DNA of 64,000 bases, taken from CAWUIO01 sp963922455. GTDB lineage: Bacteria; Bacteroidota; Bacteroidia; Cytophagales; Microscillaceae. The notes under the pieces are model-generated. The model searched no databases and was not told where the DNA came from. It saw only the letters and a list, made by a program, of their open reading frames with translations. Positions 8,013 to 16,871 of the stretch are shown here, in pieces. The stretch lies in contig CAWUIO010000006.1 in assembly GCA_963922455.1 (NCBI GenBank), forward strand, positions 36,020-100,019, in the 5' to 3' direction. The stretch's first letter is position 1. The number at the start of each line of letters is the position of its first letter. A program made the position numbers and the translations under genes.

Positions 8013-8492
8013 ATGAGAAGAGAAGAAACGATTGATTACAACATCAAAGCAACCTGGCACGCCATAGCCAGGATGTACAATGCAGAAGCAGCCAAATACA
8101 ATTTAACAGTATCTATTGGGTATATTCTACTCAATATTGATATAGAAAATGGCACCCCCGCAACTCGGATTGCCCCCCTGATGGGGCTGGAAGCACGTAG
8201 TATCACCCGGACACTTCGTAACATGGAAAAAGAGGGCTTTATTTATAAAAAACAAGATGAGCACGATCGGCGATTTTTCCGGATCTATCTCACGGATAAA
8301 GGAAAAGAAGCCCGTGAGGTCTCACGCCGTACGGTAAAAGTTTTCAACAACGCTGCGTATGAACTCATTTCAGAGGAAAAAATGCAAATTTTCTTTGAAG
8401 TGATCCAGAAAGTAAACCAAGTCATCCAAAGCGATATTTACGGTCAAAATATAAAAGATTCCTTGGAAGAAAATGGCCAAGTAAAGGGCTAA
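8013..8492 (+). CDS. MarR-family transcriptional regulator
   Basis: About 159 residues forming a winged-helix MarR domain: recognition helix region ATRIAPLMGLEARSITRTLRNME and wing DEHDRRFFRIYLTDKG. The N-terminus MRREETIDYNIKATWHAI matches the usual start of the Bacteroidota MarR subgroup that, as I recall, often precedes fatty-acid beta-oxidation genes. Those genes are not here, so the target is unknown. A frame start 24 bp upstream exists, but a promoter box at 7980-7987 and family length favour 8013. The gene ends 2 bp from the end of a convergent TPR gene. Confidence 0.85.
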   Translation: MRREETIDYNIKATWHAIARMYNAEAAKYNLTVSIGYILLNIDIENGTPATRIAPLMGLEARSITRTLRNMEKEGFIYKKQDEHDRRFFRIYLTDKGKEAREVSRRTVKVFNNAAYELISEEKMQIFFEVIQKVNQVIQSDIYGQNIKDSLEENGQVKG

Positions 8493-8493
8493 G

Positions 8494-8916
8494 TCACGGC
8501 TGGCAATACTGTTCCCGAATCAATTGTGCCCCACTATACCCCAGGTCGTCGGCGAGCCACCAGTCTTGGCAGGCTTCAGTCCGTTTGCCTAAATTAAAGT
8601 GGGCCCAACCCCGGTTTAAAAAAACCAAGGGATCTTGGCTTCCCAAAAAAACCGCTCTATCATAGTCGGGTAAGGCTTGGGCAAAGTTTTTTAGACGTGA
8701 CAAACACAAGGCCCTCATGGCATACACTTGGGCATGAGAAGTATCTTGTTCAATGATCTGACTGAGTAGCAGTATGGCCTCGCCACAGTCTCCCTTGGCG
8801 CGAAGGGCGTGGGCTTCCCGGATCATGTCGGATACCTGTTGCCCCGGTAAATTGCTCAAGCTAGTCGCCCAAAAAAGCAAGCAATAGCCGAAAATATTGA
8901 CTATTCGCATAGGCAT
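8494..8916 (-). CDS. Secreted TPR protein (short)
   Basis: 140 residues with a signal peptide (hydrophobic stretch ending near NLPGQ) and about three tetratricopeptide repeats (for example VYAMRALCLSRLKNFAQALPDYDRAV). The C-terminal motif ACQDWWLADDLGYSGA followed by a terminal Cys recurs in the neighbouring gene, so the two are probably duplicates of different length. It lies 12 bp downstream of that gene in the same direction, a likely two-gene operon. TPR arrays mediate protein contacts; a periplasmic or outer-membrane location is inferred from the signal. Confidence 0.75.
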   Translation of the reverse strand: MPMRIVNIFGYCLLFWATSLSNLPGQQVSDMIREAHALRAKGDCGEAILLLSQIIEQDTSHAQVYAMRALCLSRLKNFAQALPDYDRAVFLGSQDPLVFLNRGWAHFNLGKRTEACQDWWLADDLGYSGAQLIREQYCQP

Positions 8917-8928
8917 GTATCTTAAAAT

Positions 8929-9858
8929 CTAATTAGCGCAATATTTCTCCAAATACCGTTTGGCCTCTTCACTCCCATTTTCCCCCGCTTTTGACCAATC
9001 CTCACAGGCTTTTTCTTTCTCCCCTTCGGCTTGATAGATCAGGCCCCGGTACGTACGGGCCTGCGTTTGATTCCATTCCTTTTCAATGACCCTGTCCAAA
9101 AACGGAAGCGCCTCCTCTCCCCTACCCACTTGATAGAGTATGATACCTTTATGGAGATGGGCCTCCCAATTGTAAGGGTTAAGCTTTATCAAGGAAGAAT
9201 AGTCTTGGAGAGAAGCATCAAACTCATTCATTTGCATCAATAAACGGGCCCTTAGCTGTAAACCGTTTTCAAATCCGGGATTCATATGCAAGGCTTTATC
9301 TAAGGAGTACAAGGCCCTTTGTCCTTGGTCATTCTCTTCGTCTATCAAGGCCAGATAATAATAGGCATCCAAATTTGAGGTATCCATAGCAATACTTTGC
9401 AGCAAGTCGGCCTGTGCCGATTTCAGTTGACCTAATTCATAATAGGTCTTGCCCCGAACAAAAAAGACTTGCGGAACCTTCCTACGTTCTAAAACATAGG
9501 TAAAATCGGCCAGGGCCCCATTTCTCTGATCAATCCCCAGGTTGATGAGCCCCCTGTTATAATAGGCCTCCAAATAATCAGGCTTATAATAAATCGCTTG
9601 ATTAAATTTTTGCAAGGCTCCCATGGTATTTTCTAGCTTAAACTCAGCCATGCCTTGTAAAAAATAGGCAGGAGCATATTCAGGCTTAATTTCCAGAAGC
9701 TGGTCCAACTCCCGGATTACTTCAAAATAATTCCCTTTTTGAAATTTTTCCTGGGCAATCCTATAGGGAGCCGGTACCTCTTGACTATACACCGGCCCGT
9801 GGGATAAAAAACCACCCACTAGGCAAAAACCCAATAAAAGCTTCTGTACTTGATTCAT
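8929..9858 (-). CDS. Secreted TPR-repeat protein
   Basis: 309 residues: signal peptide ending near VYSQ, then seven to eight tetratricopeptide repeats across most of the protein (for example PAYFLQGMAEFKLENTMGAL and DAYYYLALIDEENDQGQRAL). The end motif ACEDWSKAGENGSEEA plus a terminal Cys-containing tail is shared with the downstream gene. It is the first gene of a two-gene minus-strand unit. No enzymatic domain is present; probably a periplasmic scaffold. Confidence 0.8.
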   Translation of the reverse strand: MNQVQKLLLGFCLVGGFLSHGPVYSQEVPAPYRIAQEKFQKGNYFEVIRELDQLLEIKPEYAPAYFLQGMAEFKLENTMGALQKFNQAIYYKPDYLEAYYNRGLINLGIDQRNGALADFTYVLERRKVPQVFFVRGKTYYELGQLKSAQADLLQSIAMDTSNLDAYYYLALIDEENDQGQRALYSLDKALHMNPGFENGLQLRARLLMQMNEFDASLQDYSSLIKLNPYNWEAHLHKGIILYQVGRGEEALPFLDRVIEKEWNQTQARTYRGLIYQAEGEKEKACEDWSKAGENGSEEAKRYLEKYCAN

Positions 9859-10110
9859 ATTATAATGCTTTCTCCTTCAAACGATTATCCAAAAATAAGG
9901 CATCAGGCTTTATCTACAATATAGAACGAATAAGCCGAATCTATCTGCATCAATAATAAACAAAAATTAATCATTTATATTCCCAGAATATGTAAAAAGC
10001 CCGGTAAAGTTGCTTCTTATTGCCCCAGCCACTAGCTCCAAACCCTGCATTTAAAACGAAAAGGGCTTATCTTTAAAAGGCATTGCAAACCTTAAGAATA
10101 TTTTTTTGGC

Positions 10111-11943
10111 ATGGAAATTTTAGTGATTAATTGCGGCAGTAGCTCCCTTAAAAGTGAACTCATCCGTACCAGTGACGGAAAAAGGCTATTAAGCCTCAAA
10201 ATAGAGCGCATCAACGATGCCCAACCCCTGGTACAGTTTTCGGATGAAGACGAACCCCTCCCTTGCTCGGTGAGTGGGCACGAACCAGTATTACGCTTGG
10301 CGCTCCCTAAACTTGTAGAAAAAATCAAACCCTATGCCTTAGAAGGAGTAGGCCACCGGGTCGTGCACGGGGGAGAAGAATTTGACGAAGCCGTCATCTT
10401 AGACGAACACGTAGAGAAAAAAATCGAGGAGTTTTGCTCCCTTGCGCCCTTACACAACCCGCCAGCTTTGAAGGCCATCCGTCTGGCCCGGGAGTTTTTT
10501 CCCGCTATTCCCCACATTGCCGTATTTGACACGGCATTTCACGCTACCCTCCCCAAACGGTCCCGGGAATATGCCCTCCCCCTCGCCATACGAAACAAAC
10601 ACAATATTCGGCGCTATGGCTTTCACGGTACTAGCCACCAATTTGTCGCCGAAAGGGCCTCAGAGTTTTTAGAAAGCGATATGCGTAACCTTCGAATCAT
10701 CACGTGCCACTTAGGCAACGGGGCAAGTGTATGTGCTGTGGAATATGGCCGCTCGGTGGAGACCAGCATGGGTATGAGCCCCCTAGAAGGTTTGGTAATG
10801 GGTACCCGAAGTGGCGACCTAGACCCCGGTATCCTCCTATATCTTATGGAAAAGGAAAATTTAGACTTTGAAGGCTTAAATGACCTACTCAATGAACAAA
10901 GTGGCCTCCAGGGTATCACGGGTACGACCAACGATATGCGCGATATCGTAGAACAAGCCGCCAAAGGAGACGAAAGGAGCCGCTTAGCCATACATATCTT
11001 TGCCCACCGCTTACGAAAATACATTGGGGCCTATGCCGCCGTTATGGGGGGAGTAGACGCTTTGGTATTTACGGGCGGGATCGGCGAAAATAGCGCCATC
11101 ATCCGGCACCGGGCCTCCCAAAGGTTAGATTTTATGGGGGCAGTCATAGATGAAGACAAAAACCGGGATTTGGACTTTGTGGATAACCAAAAGGTGGAAG
11201 ACATCTCGGCCCCCAATAGCCGTTGTAAGATCTTGGTCGTGGCTACCGATGAACAATACGCCATCACCCGGCAATCCTATCACTTAATACAAGAAAAATA
11301 CAAAGTCAACACCCTACCGGCAATTCCGATTGCCGTATCGGCCCGGCATATTCACTTAAGTCAGGAAACGGTAGAGGAACTCTTTGGGGAAGGGTATCAA
11401 CTTACGCCTTACAAGCCTTTATCCCAACCTGGGCAATTTGCTTGCGAAGAAACCCTCAGCCTCATTGGGCCCAAAAATAAAATCGAGCGGGTGCGTATCT
11501 TAGGCCCGGCCCGGAGCAAAAACCAGGTAGAGATTTCGCGTACCGATGAGTTTTTCCTAGGCATCGACGCGCCAGTCCGCGAATCGGGCAAGGTAGAAAA
11601 CACGCCGGGCATTACCTTGCTTGCCAACAACGGTAATAAGGTAGATCTCAAAGAAGGGGTGATCTGCGCGTGGCGCCACATCCACATGACTCCCGAAGAT
11701 GCCGAACTCTTCCAAGTAAAAGACCGGGATATCGTAGAAGTCCGCATCGAGAATGATGAACGGAGCCTTACTTTTGGGAATGTGCTCATCCGGGTATCGA
11801 GCAAATACAAGCTCGAGATGCACATCGATACCGACGAGGCCAATGCCGCCGAGCTCAACCAAGGGGCAGAAGGCACCCTGATGGCTGCCGATTTGGATGG
11901 ACATCTTACCCGCCGGGCTACCAAGTACGATCAAGCAAAATAA
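10111..11943 (+). CDS. Bifunctional acetate kinase - PduL-type phosphotransacylase fusion
   Basis: 610 residues in two complete enzyme domains. Residues 1 to about 395 are acetate kinase: INCGSSSLK, HRVVHGG, FDTAFH, YGFHGTSH, HLGNGAS, GTRSGDLDP and FTGGIGENS are all present. Residues about 403-605 are a PduL-type phosphate acyltransferase with both zinc-binding His pairs (SARHIHLS and WRHIHMT) and the signature MHIDTDEANAAE. One polypeptide would interconvert acetyl-CoA, acetyl phosphate and acetate with ATP formation, in the cytoplasm. A classical Pta is not in the window. PduL usually is a separate protein or a microcompartment component; fusion to the kinase suggests channelling of acetyl phosphate (inference). 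Monocistronic, with a 130-bp repeat copy 15 nt after the stop. Confidence 0.93.
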   Translation: MEILVINCGSSSLKSELIRTSDGKRLLSLKIERINDAQPLVQFSDEDEPLPCSVSGHEPVLRLALPKLVEKIKPYALEGVGHRVVHGGEEFDEAVILDEHVEKKIEEFCSLAPLHNPPALKAIRLAREFFPAIPHIAVFDTAFHATLPKRSREYALPLAIRNKHNIRRYGFHGTSHQFVAERASEFLESDMRNLRIITCHLGNGASVCAVEYGRSVETSMGMSPLEGLVMGTRSGDLDPGILLYLMEKENLDFEGLNDLLNEQSGLQGITGTTNDMRDIVEQAAKGDERSRLAIHIFAHRLRKYIGAYAAVMGGVDALVFTGGIGENSAIIRHRASQRLDFMGAVIDEDKNRDLDFVDNQKVEDISAPNSRCKILVVATDEQYAITRQSYHLIQEKYKVNTLPAIPIAVSARHIHLSQETVEELFGEGYQLTPYKPLSQPGQFACEETLSLIGPKNKIERVRILGPARSKNQVEISRTDEFFLGIDAPVRESGKVENTPGITLLANNGNKVDLKEGVICAWRHIHMTPEDAELFQVKDRDIVEVRIENDERSLTFGNVLIRVSSKYKLEMHIDTDEANAAELNQGAEGTLMAADLDGHLTRRATKYDQAK

Positions 11944-11957
11944 AATACATACGTAGA

Positions 11958-12087
11958 GGGGCTTGCCCGCGCTAGAGGGGCTTGTATCCAAATTATACAT
12001 ACTACCCAGCGCGGGCCGGGCTTTCGCTACTCGCCTGCCTCCCGCCGGGCCCTCACGGGCTCAAACAGGCCGCTCTATCCCTAAGCC
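11958..12087 (+). repeat. 130-bp structured repeat element, copy 3 (sense, after the kinase-PduL gene)
   Basis: A full consensus-like copy: GGGGCTTGCCCGCGC, a 35-nt unique loop, GCGCGGGCCGGGCT, TTCGCTACTCGC, and the end CTCTATCCCTAAGCC. It starts 15 nt downstream of the stop codon in the sense direction. Confidence 0.9.
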
Positions 12088-12141
12088 AATACTTACTTGG
12101 GTCATAGAACCCTCCGGTATAAGCCCCGTGACAAAGGGAAA

Positions 12142-12173
12142 TAAAAAAAGTGCCCCCTGAAAACAGAGGGCGC
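12142..12173 (-). terminator. Rho-independent terminator of the gene at 12194
   Basis: A 9-bp stem (GTGCCCCCT/AGAGGGCGC, one mismatch, one G-U) is followed on the minus strand by seven T residues. It lies 20 bp past the stop of the 74-residue gene. Confidence 0.75.
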
Positions 12174-12193
12174 TCCCAATTCTTTTCTAAAAT

Positions 12194-12418
12194 TTAGGCC
12201 ACGAGGGCAGGATTGTCCAAATAGTGGTGGAGCAAGCGGGCACATTCATCACGGCTGCCTATTGTATGCATGAGAACATAATATCCATTTGCTTCTTTTT
12301 GTACGGCAACAAATCGATCAAAATATCCAAACAGTAACTGCCGGTCTTTATCACGGATATTGCGGGCTTTCTTAATTAATTCGTAGCTGATTTGTTCAAT
12401 TAAAAAATTTTCTTTCAT
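12194..12418 (-). CDS. Hypothetical 74-residue protein
   Basis: A small soluble protein that starts with an amphipathic helix (ENFLIEQISYELIKKARNI) and continues with a compact alpha/beta-looking half (YFDRFVAVQKEANGYYVLMH). It has no known motif. A well-formed terminator directly downstream supports a real transcription unit. It is convergent with the acetate kinase-PduL gene, with a repeat copy and the terminator between them. Confidence 0.6.
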   Translation of the reverse strand: MKENFLIEQISYELIKKARNIRDKDRQLLFGYFDRFVAVQKEANGYYVLMHTIGSRDECARLLHHYLDNPALVA

Positions 12419-12936
12419 AAAACCTGGTATGGTGGTTGTTTTTATTAAATATACGCAATTACATGAGCCAAGTTGCTTAACTAGCCAATAATACCCTTTC
12501 TTACAAGGTAATAGGCATTTGCTTTTCGCTGAAAGCCATGCATTGTACCATTTAAGGGCTATTTGTTTATGATGGCTTTGGGCAATTATCTCAAAAGTAC
12601 TTCCTCCATGGTGCCCATGCGCTAGATATACTGGAAAAAAGAAAATCTTAAAAAAATTCTAGGCCCTAACGTACTGTAGCCGTTCCGTAGCCAAAAAATG
12701 GAGGTAGCCCTCTACCCAGAGGAAAGCAGATTGAAGAAAAAAAACAAACACTTTACATAAAAGTAATTAAAGGGCGCATTTTATGCCGCTTTTAGCTCAT
12801 TTTCAATACATTTGCCCGGTGAAATTAACCTGAAATACCCTCTGAAGGCCAACTAAAACGTATGGCTTTTCGTATGCCTAAGAGAGTATTCGTGAACTCT
12901 TGGATTACGATTACACAAACTATTATCCATTAAAAT
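12419..12936. other. 518-bp gene-free region
   Basis: Divergent promoters for the small gene (minus) and the TPR gene (plus) should lie here. No frame has coding character, and no repeat copy or RNA gene is recognised. Confidence 0.4.
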
Positions 12937-13725
12937 ATGTCCTTGCCCCGGAATTGTCGCTCGCAGACAATACTACGTAAGCTTATACAACAATTTCCCG
13001 ATAACACGGACCTCATGCAAGAAATAGGTAACTTGTATCGGGAAGAAGGCCATTACGCCCGGGCACTCAAGTACTACCACAAGGCCAAACGCCTCCGAGG
13101 CGTCTACCCCGAAACGGAAAAGGCCATGGCCTACTGCTACCTCCAGTTATCTCAATTTAAAAAAGCCGCTAAGCACTATCAGGCTGCCTATGGCAAAACT
13201 GGATTTTCCTTCAGCGATTTAATCTTGTATGGGAGTAGTCTGCAAGGTATTGGGCAGTACCGCAAGGCCTTACGCTTCCACCAATTAGCATTTGAAGAAA
13301 ATCCGGCATCTGTTGACAATTTAAATGCCCTGGCTTATTGCTTACAAGAGCTTAGCCATCCTTACCGGGCCTTAGACTATTACTTAATGGCGCATCACCT
13401 GGACGGCCAAAATGATTTGACCCTCCTCAATATGAGTTGGTGCTTTTTGCAAATCAAACAAATTACCAAGGCCCGTCGCTATGCCCGATTGTGTTTGGAG
13501 CAAAATTCACAAAATAAGTTGGCTTGGGTCAATCTAGGGCACACCTATTTATGCGAGGGGCGGAGCGACATTGCCAGTATGTATTATAATAATAGTTTGG
13601 TTTTGTTTGAGGATAAAACCGAATTACAAAAAATTGTGCAGTCCGACATCAAAAACCTAGGCCACTATCCCATTGGCCGATCGCAGGTAAATCAAATCAT
13701 TAAAAATCTCCATATCACCTCTTAA
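12937..13725 (+). CDS. Cytoplasmic TPR protein
   Basis: 262 residues with five to six tetratricopeptide repeats (for example LMQEIGNLYREEGHYARALKYY and AWVNLGHTYLCEGRSDIASM). It lacks a signal peptide, unlike the TPR pair at 8.5-9.9 kb. The sequence is basic (many Arg/Lys/Tyr). It probably acts as a protein-interaction adaptor; no partner is suggested by the context. It converges on uvrA, separated by a repeat copy. Confidence 0.75.
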   Translation: MSLPRNCRSQTILRKLIQQFPDNTDLMQEIGNLYREEGHYARALKYYHKAKRLRGVYPETEKAMAYCYLQLSQFKKAAKHYQAAYGKTGFSFSDLILYGSSLQGIGQYRKALRFHQLAFEENPASVDNLNALAYCLQELSHPYRALDYYLMAHHLDGQNDLTLLNMSWCFLQIKQITKARRYARLCLEQNSQNKLAWVNLGHTYLCEGRSDIASMYYNNSLVLFEDKTELQKIVQSDIKNLGHYPIGRSQVNQIIKNLHITS

Positions 13726-13727
13726 TT

Positions 13728-13858
13728 GGCTTAGGGATGCCACTCGAAGAGCGGAGACCGCCGCTGGATGCGCGGGGGCCGGCTCCGGCTTGGCTGGCAA
13801 GCCCGACCGGCCGGCACTGAGTACCCTAGGTATACGTACGCTCTAGCCGGTAAGCCCC
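13728..13858 (-). repeat. 130-bp structured repeat element, copy 4 (variant B, sense to uvrA)
   Basis: It begins 6 nt after the uvrA stop on the minus strand. The inner stem is ACCGGC/GCCGGT instead of the CCCGCGC type. The middle block differs from the common type: it has AAGCCGGAGCCGGC and CAGCGGCGGTCTCCGC. The same block is found in the copy at 51021, with part of it at 22297. The GGCTT/AAGCC outer stem and ATCCCTAAGCC end are kept. Confidence 0.85.
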
Positions 13859-13863
13859 AAAAA

Positions 13864-16776
13864 CTACATGTCTTTTACAATATACTCAAACTCCATTTTC
13901 AAAAACTTCCCGGTGTAACTCTCAGGCACCTTCGCTAGGTCTTCTGGGGAACCTTCAAAAATAATGTTACCCCCATTTTGTCCCCCTTCGGGGCCAAGAT
14001 CTACAATATGGTCGGATACTTTGATAACGTCCAGGTTGTGCTCAATGATGAGGACGGTATTGCCCTTCTCAACTAATTTATTGAGTACCCCCAAGAGGAT
14101 GCGGATATCTTCAAAGTGCAGTCCGGTAGTCGGTTCGTCCAGAATGTATACGGTCTTACCGGTATCCTTGCGAGAGAGCTCGGTACTCAATTTAACCCGC
14201 TGGGCCTCCCCTCCCGACAAGGTTGTGGAAGATTGTCCTAAACGGATATAGCCCAAGCCCACATCTTGGAGGGTTTGGATCTTCCGTTTGATGATGGGTT
14301 GATTTTCAAAAAACCCGATGGCTTCGTCTACGGTCATATTGAGCACGTCGGCAATGGACTTGCTTTTGAACCGGACCTCTAAAGTTTCCCGGTTATAGCG
14401 TTTCCCTTTACAAACCTCACATTCCACATAGACATCGGGCAAGAAATCCATCTCGATGAGCTTCATTCCCCCTCCTTGACACTCCTCACAACGCCCTCCT
14501 TTTACATTAAATGAGAAACGGCCAGGTTTATAACCCCGAATCTTGGCCTCGGGTAACTGAGCAAATAAAGCCCGAATATCTGTAAAAAAGCCTACATACG
14601 TGGCGGGGTTGGAACGGGGAGTACGCCCAATCGGGGATTGGTCTACCTCAATCACTTTATCTACGTGCTCAAGCCCCTCGATCTCTTGATAGGCCAAGGG
14701 TGAACGCTTAGACCGATAAAATTTTTGATTGAGTATGGGGAATAAGGTATCGTGTATGAGGGTCGATTTACCGCTGCCCGAGACTCCCGTGATGCATACC
14801 ATCTTACCCAGGGGAAGGGTCAAGGTGACATTTTTAAGATTATTCCCCTGCGCTCCTTTTAGAATGATTTGCTGGCCATTGCCTTCCCTTCTTTCCTTTG
14901 GAATTTCTATTTGCTTGACATTCTTGAGGTAGTCGACGGTTAGGCTGGTTTGCCCTAAAATATTTTGAGGTGAACCATGGGCAACCACCTTCCCCCCGTG
15001 TACGCCCGCCCCTTTTCCGATATCCAAGATATAATCAGACTCAAGCATCATATCTTTATCGTGCTCTACCACAATGATGGAGTTGCCCAAATCTCTTAAA
15101 TCTTTCAAAGATTGGATAAGACGGAAATTATCCCGGGCGTGTAAGCCGATACTGGGTTCATCAAGAATATAGAGAACCCCGACCAATTGTGTACCGATTT
15201 GAGTGGCTAAGCGAATACGCTGGGCCTCTCCTCCGGAGAGGGTTCTCAGCGGCCGGTCTTGGGTTAAGTAACTCAAGCCAATATTGAGTAAGAGCCCCAC
15301 CCGCTTACGGATCTCTTTAAGAATATTTTCGGCTATGATAACTTGCCTATCTTCTAGTCGATCTTCTAAATTTTCTAGCCAAGTATACAAATGCCCCATA
15401 TCCATGATGGCTAACTCGTGGATATTTTTGCCGTCAATTTTGAAATGCAAGGACTCTTTTTTGAGCCTACCTCCTTCACAAGTGGGGCAGACTGAGGTTT
15501 TCAGGTAATCTTGCAGCCAATTTTTTGACTTATCGGTCCCTTCTTCTTGTACTCGTTTCAAAAAGGGGATGACTCCTTCAAACTTCGTATCATAGGAACG
15601 TTTAAAGCGATCGGAATAGACTTTATGGCTACGGTCACTCCCGTATAAGATTTGTTTCAGGAGATCTTCAGGAATCTTGCTGAGGGGGGTGCTCAGACTT
15701 AACTTTTCACTTTTTAAGATGGCTTCTATCTGTTTGAAGGCCCAAACATCCCGGTACTCCCCTAAAGGAGCAATGCCTCCCCGGCTGATGCTGAGAGATT
15801 TGTCGGGCATGATGGACTCTTCGGTAATTTCTTGGATAATGCCTAAACCATCGCATTGGGGGCAAGCGCCATAGGGCGAGTTAAAAGAAAACATATTGGG
15901 CGCTGGCTCGTCATAGGAAATTCCGGAGGTGGGGCAAACCAATAATTTAGAAAAGAATACTGGGGTAGTTGTGTCTCGGGAATTGATGGGATTACTGACG
16001 ATGCGGCCATCAGGTAGGGGGTCAGAAACCCGAAGCAGGGATTCTTTTTCGTCTGACTCGGTATATTCTAGGACTGCCATCATCCCTTTCCCTTCTTTGA
16101 GCGCTGTTTTTACCGACTGGCTAATGCGGTGTCTCTGTCCAGCCTCAATAATTAAGCGGTCAATGACGATCTCGATATCGTGAATCTTGTAGCGATCTAC
16201 TTGCATTTTGGGTGCCAGCTCCCGAATTTGACCGTCAATCCGTACTTTGCTGTATCCCATTTTGCGTAATTGGAGAAATAGCTCCCGGTAGTGCCCCTTC
16301 CTTCCTTTTACGACTGGGGCCAGAAGGATTAGCTTCTTCGCCTCAAATTTATCTATCAACTGATCAATGATCTGGTCTTCAGATTGTTTGATCATTTTTT
16401 CTCCACTGATGTAGGAAAAGGCCGTTCCGGCCCGGGCAAAAAGCAGACGAAAAAAGTCATAAATCTCGGTGGTAGTTCCCACAGTAGACCGGGGATTGCG
16501 AGAGGTCGTTTTTTGCTCAATTGCAATGACTGGGCTAAGGCCATTAATTTTGTCTACGTCTGGCCTTTCCATTTCTCCAATAAAGGATCGGGCATAGGCC
16601 GAAAAACTTTCCATATACCGTCTTTGCCCTTCAGCATAGATGGTATCAAAGGCCAGAGAAGATTTACCACTACCACTCACCCCAGTAATCACTACAAGTT
16701 TGTTCCGGGGGAATGAAATATCAATATTTTTGAGATTGTGTTCTCTGGCGCCAAAAATTTCTATTTGCTCATCCAT
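13864..16776 (-). CDS. uvrA: Excinuclease ABC subunit A (nucleotide excision repair)
   Basis: About 970 residues with duplicated ABC ATPase modules: Walker A GVSGSGKSS in both halves, signature LSGGEAQR twice, and Walker B ILDEPSIGLH and ILDEPTTGLH. The C-terminal zinc finger is canonical (CEEC and CEVC pairs around a 20-residue insertion). In the N-terminal zinc module the usual CPxC reads CPTS while ACPQC is intact; this may be normal for the phylum. UvrA dimers with UvrB recognise bulky DNA lesions. The start is set at MDEQIEIFGAREHNL; a 9-residue longer frame is unlikely. A repeat copy abuts its stop. Confidence 0.96.
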   Translation of the reverse strand: MDEQIEIFGAREHNLKNIDISFPRNKLVVITGVSGSGKSSLAFDTIYAEGQRRYMESFSAYARSFIGEMERPDVDKINGLSPVIAIEQKTTSRNPRSTVGTTTEIYDFFRLLFARAGTAFSYISGEKMIKQSEDQIIDQLIDKFEAKKLILLAPVVKGRKGHYRELFLQLRKMGYSKVRIDGQIRELAPKMQVDRYKIHDIEIVIDRLIIEAGQRHRISQSVKTALKEGKGMMAVLEYTESDEKESLLRVSDPLPDGRIVSNPINSRDTTTPVFFSKLLVCPTSGISYDEPAPNMFSFNSPYGACPQCDGLGIIQEITEESIMPDKSLSISRGGIAPLGEYRDVWAFKQIEAILKSEKLSLSTPLSKIPEDLLKQILYGSDRSHKVYSDRFKRSYDTKFEGVIPFLKRVQEEGTDKSKNWLQDYLKTSVCPTCEGGRLKKESLHFKIDGKNIHELAIMDMGHLYTWLENLEDRLEDRQVIIAENILKEIRKRVGLLLNIGLSYLTQDRPLRTLSGGEAQRIRLATQIGTQLVGVLYILDEPSIGLHARDNFRLIQSLKDLRDLGNSIIVVEHDKDMMLESDYILDIGKGAGVHGGKVVAHGSPQNILGQTSLTVDYLKNVKQIEIPKERREGNGQQIILKGAQGNNLKNVTLTLPLGKMVCITGVSGSGKSTLIHDTLFPILNQKFYRSKRSPLAYQEIEGLEHVDKVIEVDQSPIGRTPRSNPATYVGFFTDIRALFAQLPEAKIRGYKPGRFSFNVKGGRCEECQGGGMKLIEMDFLPDVYVECEVCKGKRYNRETLEVRFKSKSIADVLNMTVDEAIGFFENQPIIKRKIQTLQDVGLGYIRLGQSSTTLSGGEAQRVKLSTELSRKDTGKTVYILDEPTTGLHFEDIRILLGVLNKLVEKGNTVLIIEHNLDVIKVSDHIVDLGPEGGQNGGNIIFEGSPEDLAKVPESYTGKFLKMEFEYIVKDM

Positions 16777-16871
16777 GTTGCAAAGTTGAATACAATATTT
16801 CAACCCGCAAGCAAGGATTATAGTTTTCCTTCAAAATATTTAGGAAAGTAAGGGCCAAACTGGGCTTTTTA

